Of a DNA stretch of 5,486 bases, positions 5,453 to 5,486 are shown piece by piece. A model generated the notes under the pieces. The model saw only the letters and a list, made by a program, of their open reading frames with translations, was not told the DNA's origin and did not search any database. Each line of letters begins with the position of its first letter. The first letter of the stretch is position 1. The translations under genes and the position numbers were made by a program. Origin of the DNA: an uncultured Pseudomonadota bacterium (lineage in GTDB: Bacteria; Desulfobacterota_B; Binatia; UBA9968); NCBI GenBank assembly GCA_946478635.1, contig CAMLCX010000356.1, positions 1 through 5,486 on the forward strand, in the 5' to 3' direction.

Positions 5453-5486
5453 GGAGGGTTCTTTGAAAACTGCGACTCCAATTAAC

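Noticed and set aside
1..5486. Search for mobile elements, CRISPR arrays, tRNA or other RNA genes, phage or defence genes
   Set aside because: No transposase, integrase, direct-repeat array, cloverleaf or defence-type protein is visible. The genes are intact housekeeping or metabolic types, with no obvious break in base composition.

Overview
The window is a compact, GC-rich bacterial chromosome segment. It carries five complete protein genes, the last codons of a sixth, and two strong intergenic palindromes. The organism is a diderm (Gram-negative type) bacterium, because the first half encodes an Mla-type system that moves phospholipids between the outer and inner membranes. The mix of an Mla operon, an ACMSD-like amidohydrolase, an L-2-hydroxyglutarate oxidase and an isolated iron-type solute-binding protein is reminiscent of uncultured soil or groundwater lineages near the old Deltaproteobacteria (Binatota, Tectomicrobia, Methylomirabilota). 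That placement is an impression, not a demonstrated assignment.

Positions 1-1904 (+ strand) hold an mlaE-mlaF-mlaD-mlaC operon. The window opens in the last 15 codons of the mlaE permease gene. The ATPase MlaF follows 4 bases later, then the membrane-anchored MCE protein MlaD (GTG start), then the periplasmic carrier MlaC (GTG start, overlapping the end of mlaD). Together these form the inner-membrane ABC complex plus its soluble lipid shuttle. No mlaB follows mlaC. MlaF also lacks the C-terminal tail that E. coli MlaF uses in its MlaB-containing complex, so this looks like a system without MlaB.

Positions 1905-4283 (+ strand) hold two metabolic genes after a 143-base gap with a candidate promoter. 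The first is a metal-dependent amidohydrolase of the ACMSD-like decarboxylase superfamily. It keeps the four metal ligands but has serine where the family's catalytic histidine is expected. The second, 70 bases downstream, is a clear L-2-hydroxyglutarate oxidase (lhgO). The two may be co-transcribed, but a shared pathway is not evident.

Positions 4284-5486 hold a convergent (- strand) gene for a secreted periplasmic substrate-binding protein of the ferric-iron/family 1 type. No transporter partners are visible. A GC-rich palindrome (4301-4320) sits between the convergent stop codons and may terminate transcription from both sides. A perfect 12-bp inverted repeat (5425-5452) lies just upstream of the binding-protein gene and looks like a dispersed REP-type element. 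No RNA genes, CRISPR arrays, insertion sequences or phage genes were seen. Overall this is an ordinary region. The catalytic-residue substitution in the amidohydrolase is the most interesting observation, and I see no convincing new multi-gene system.
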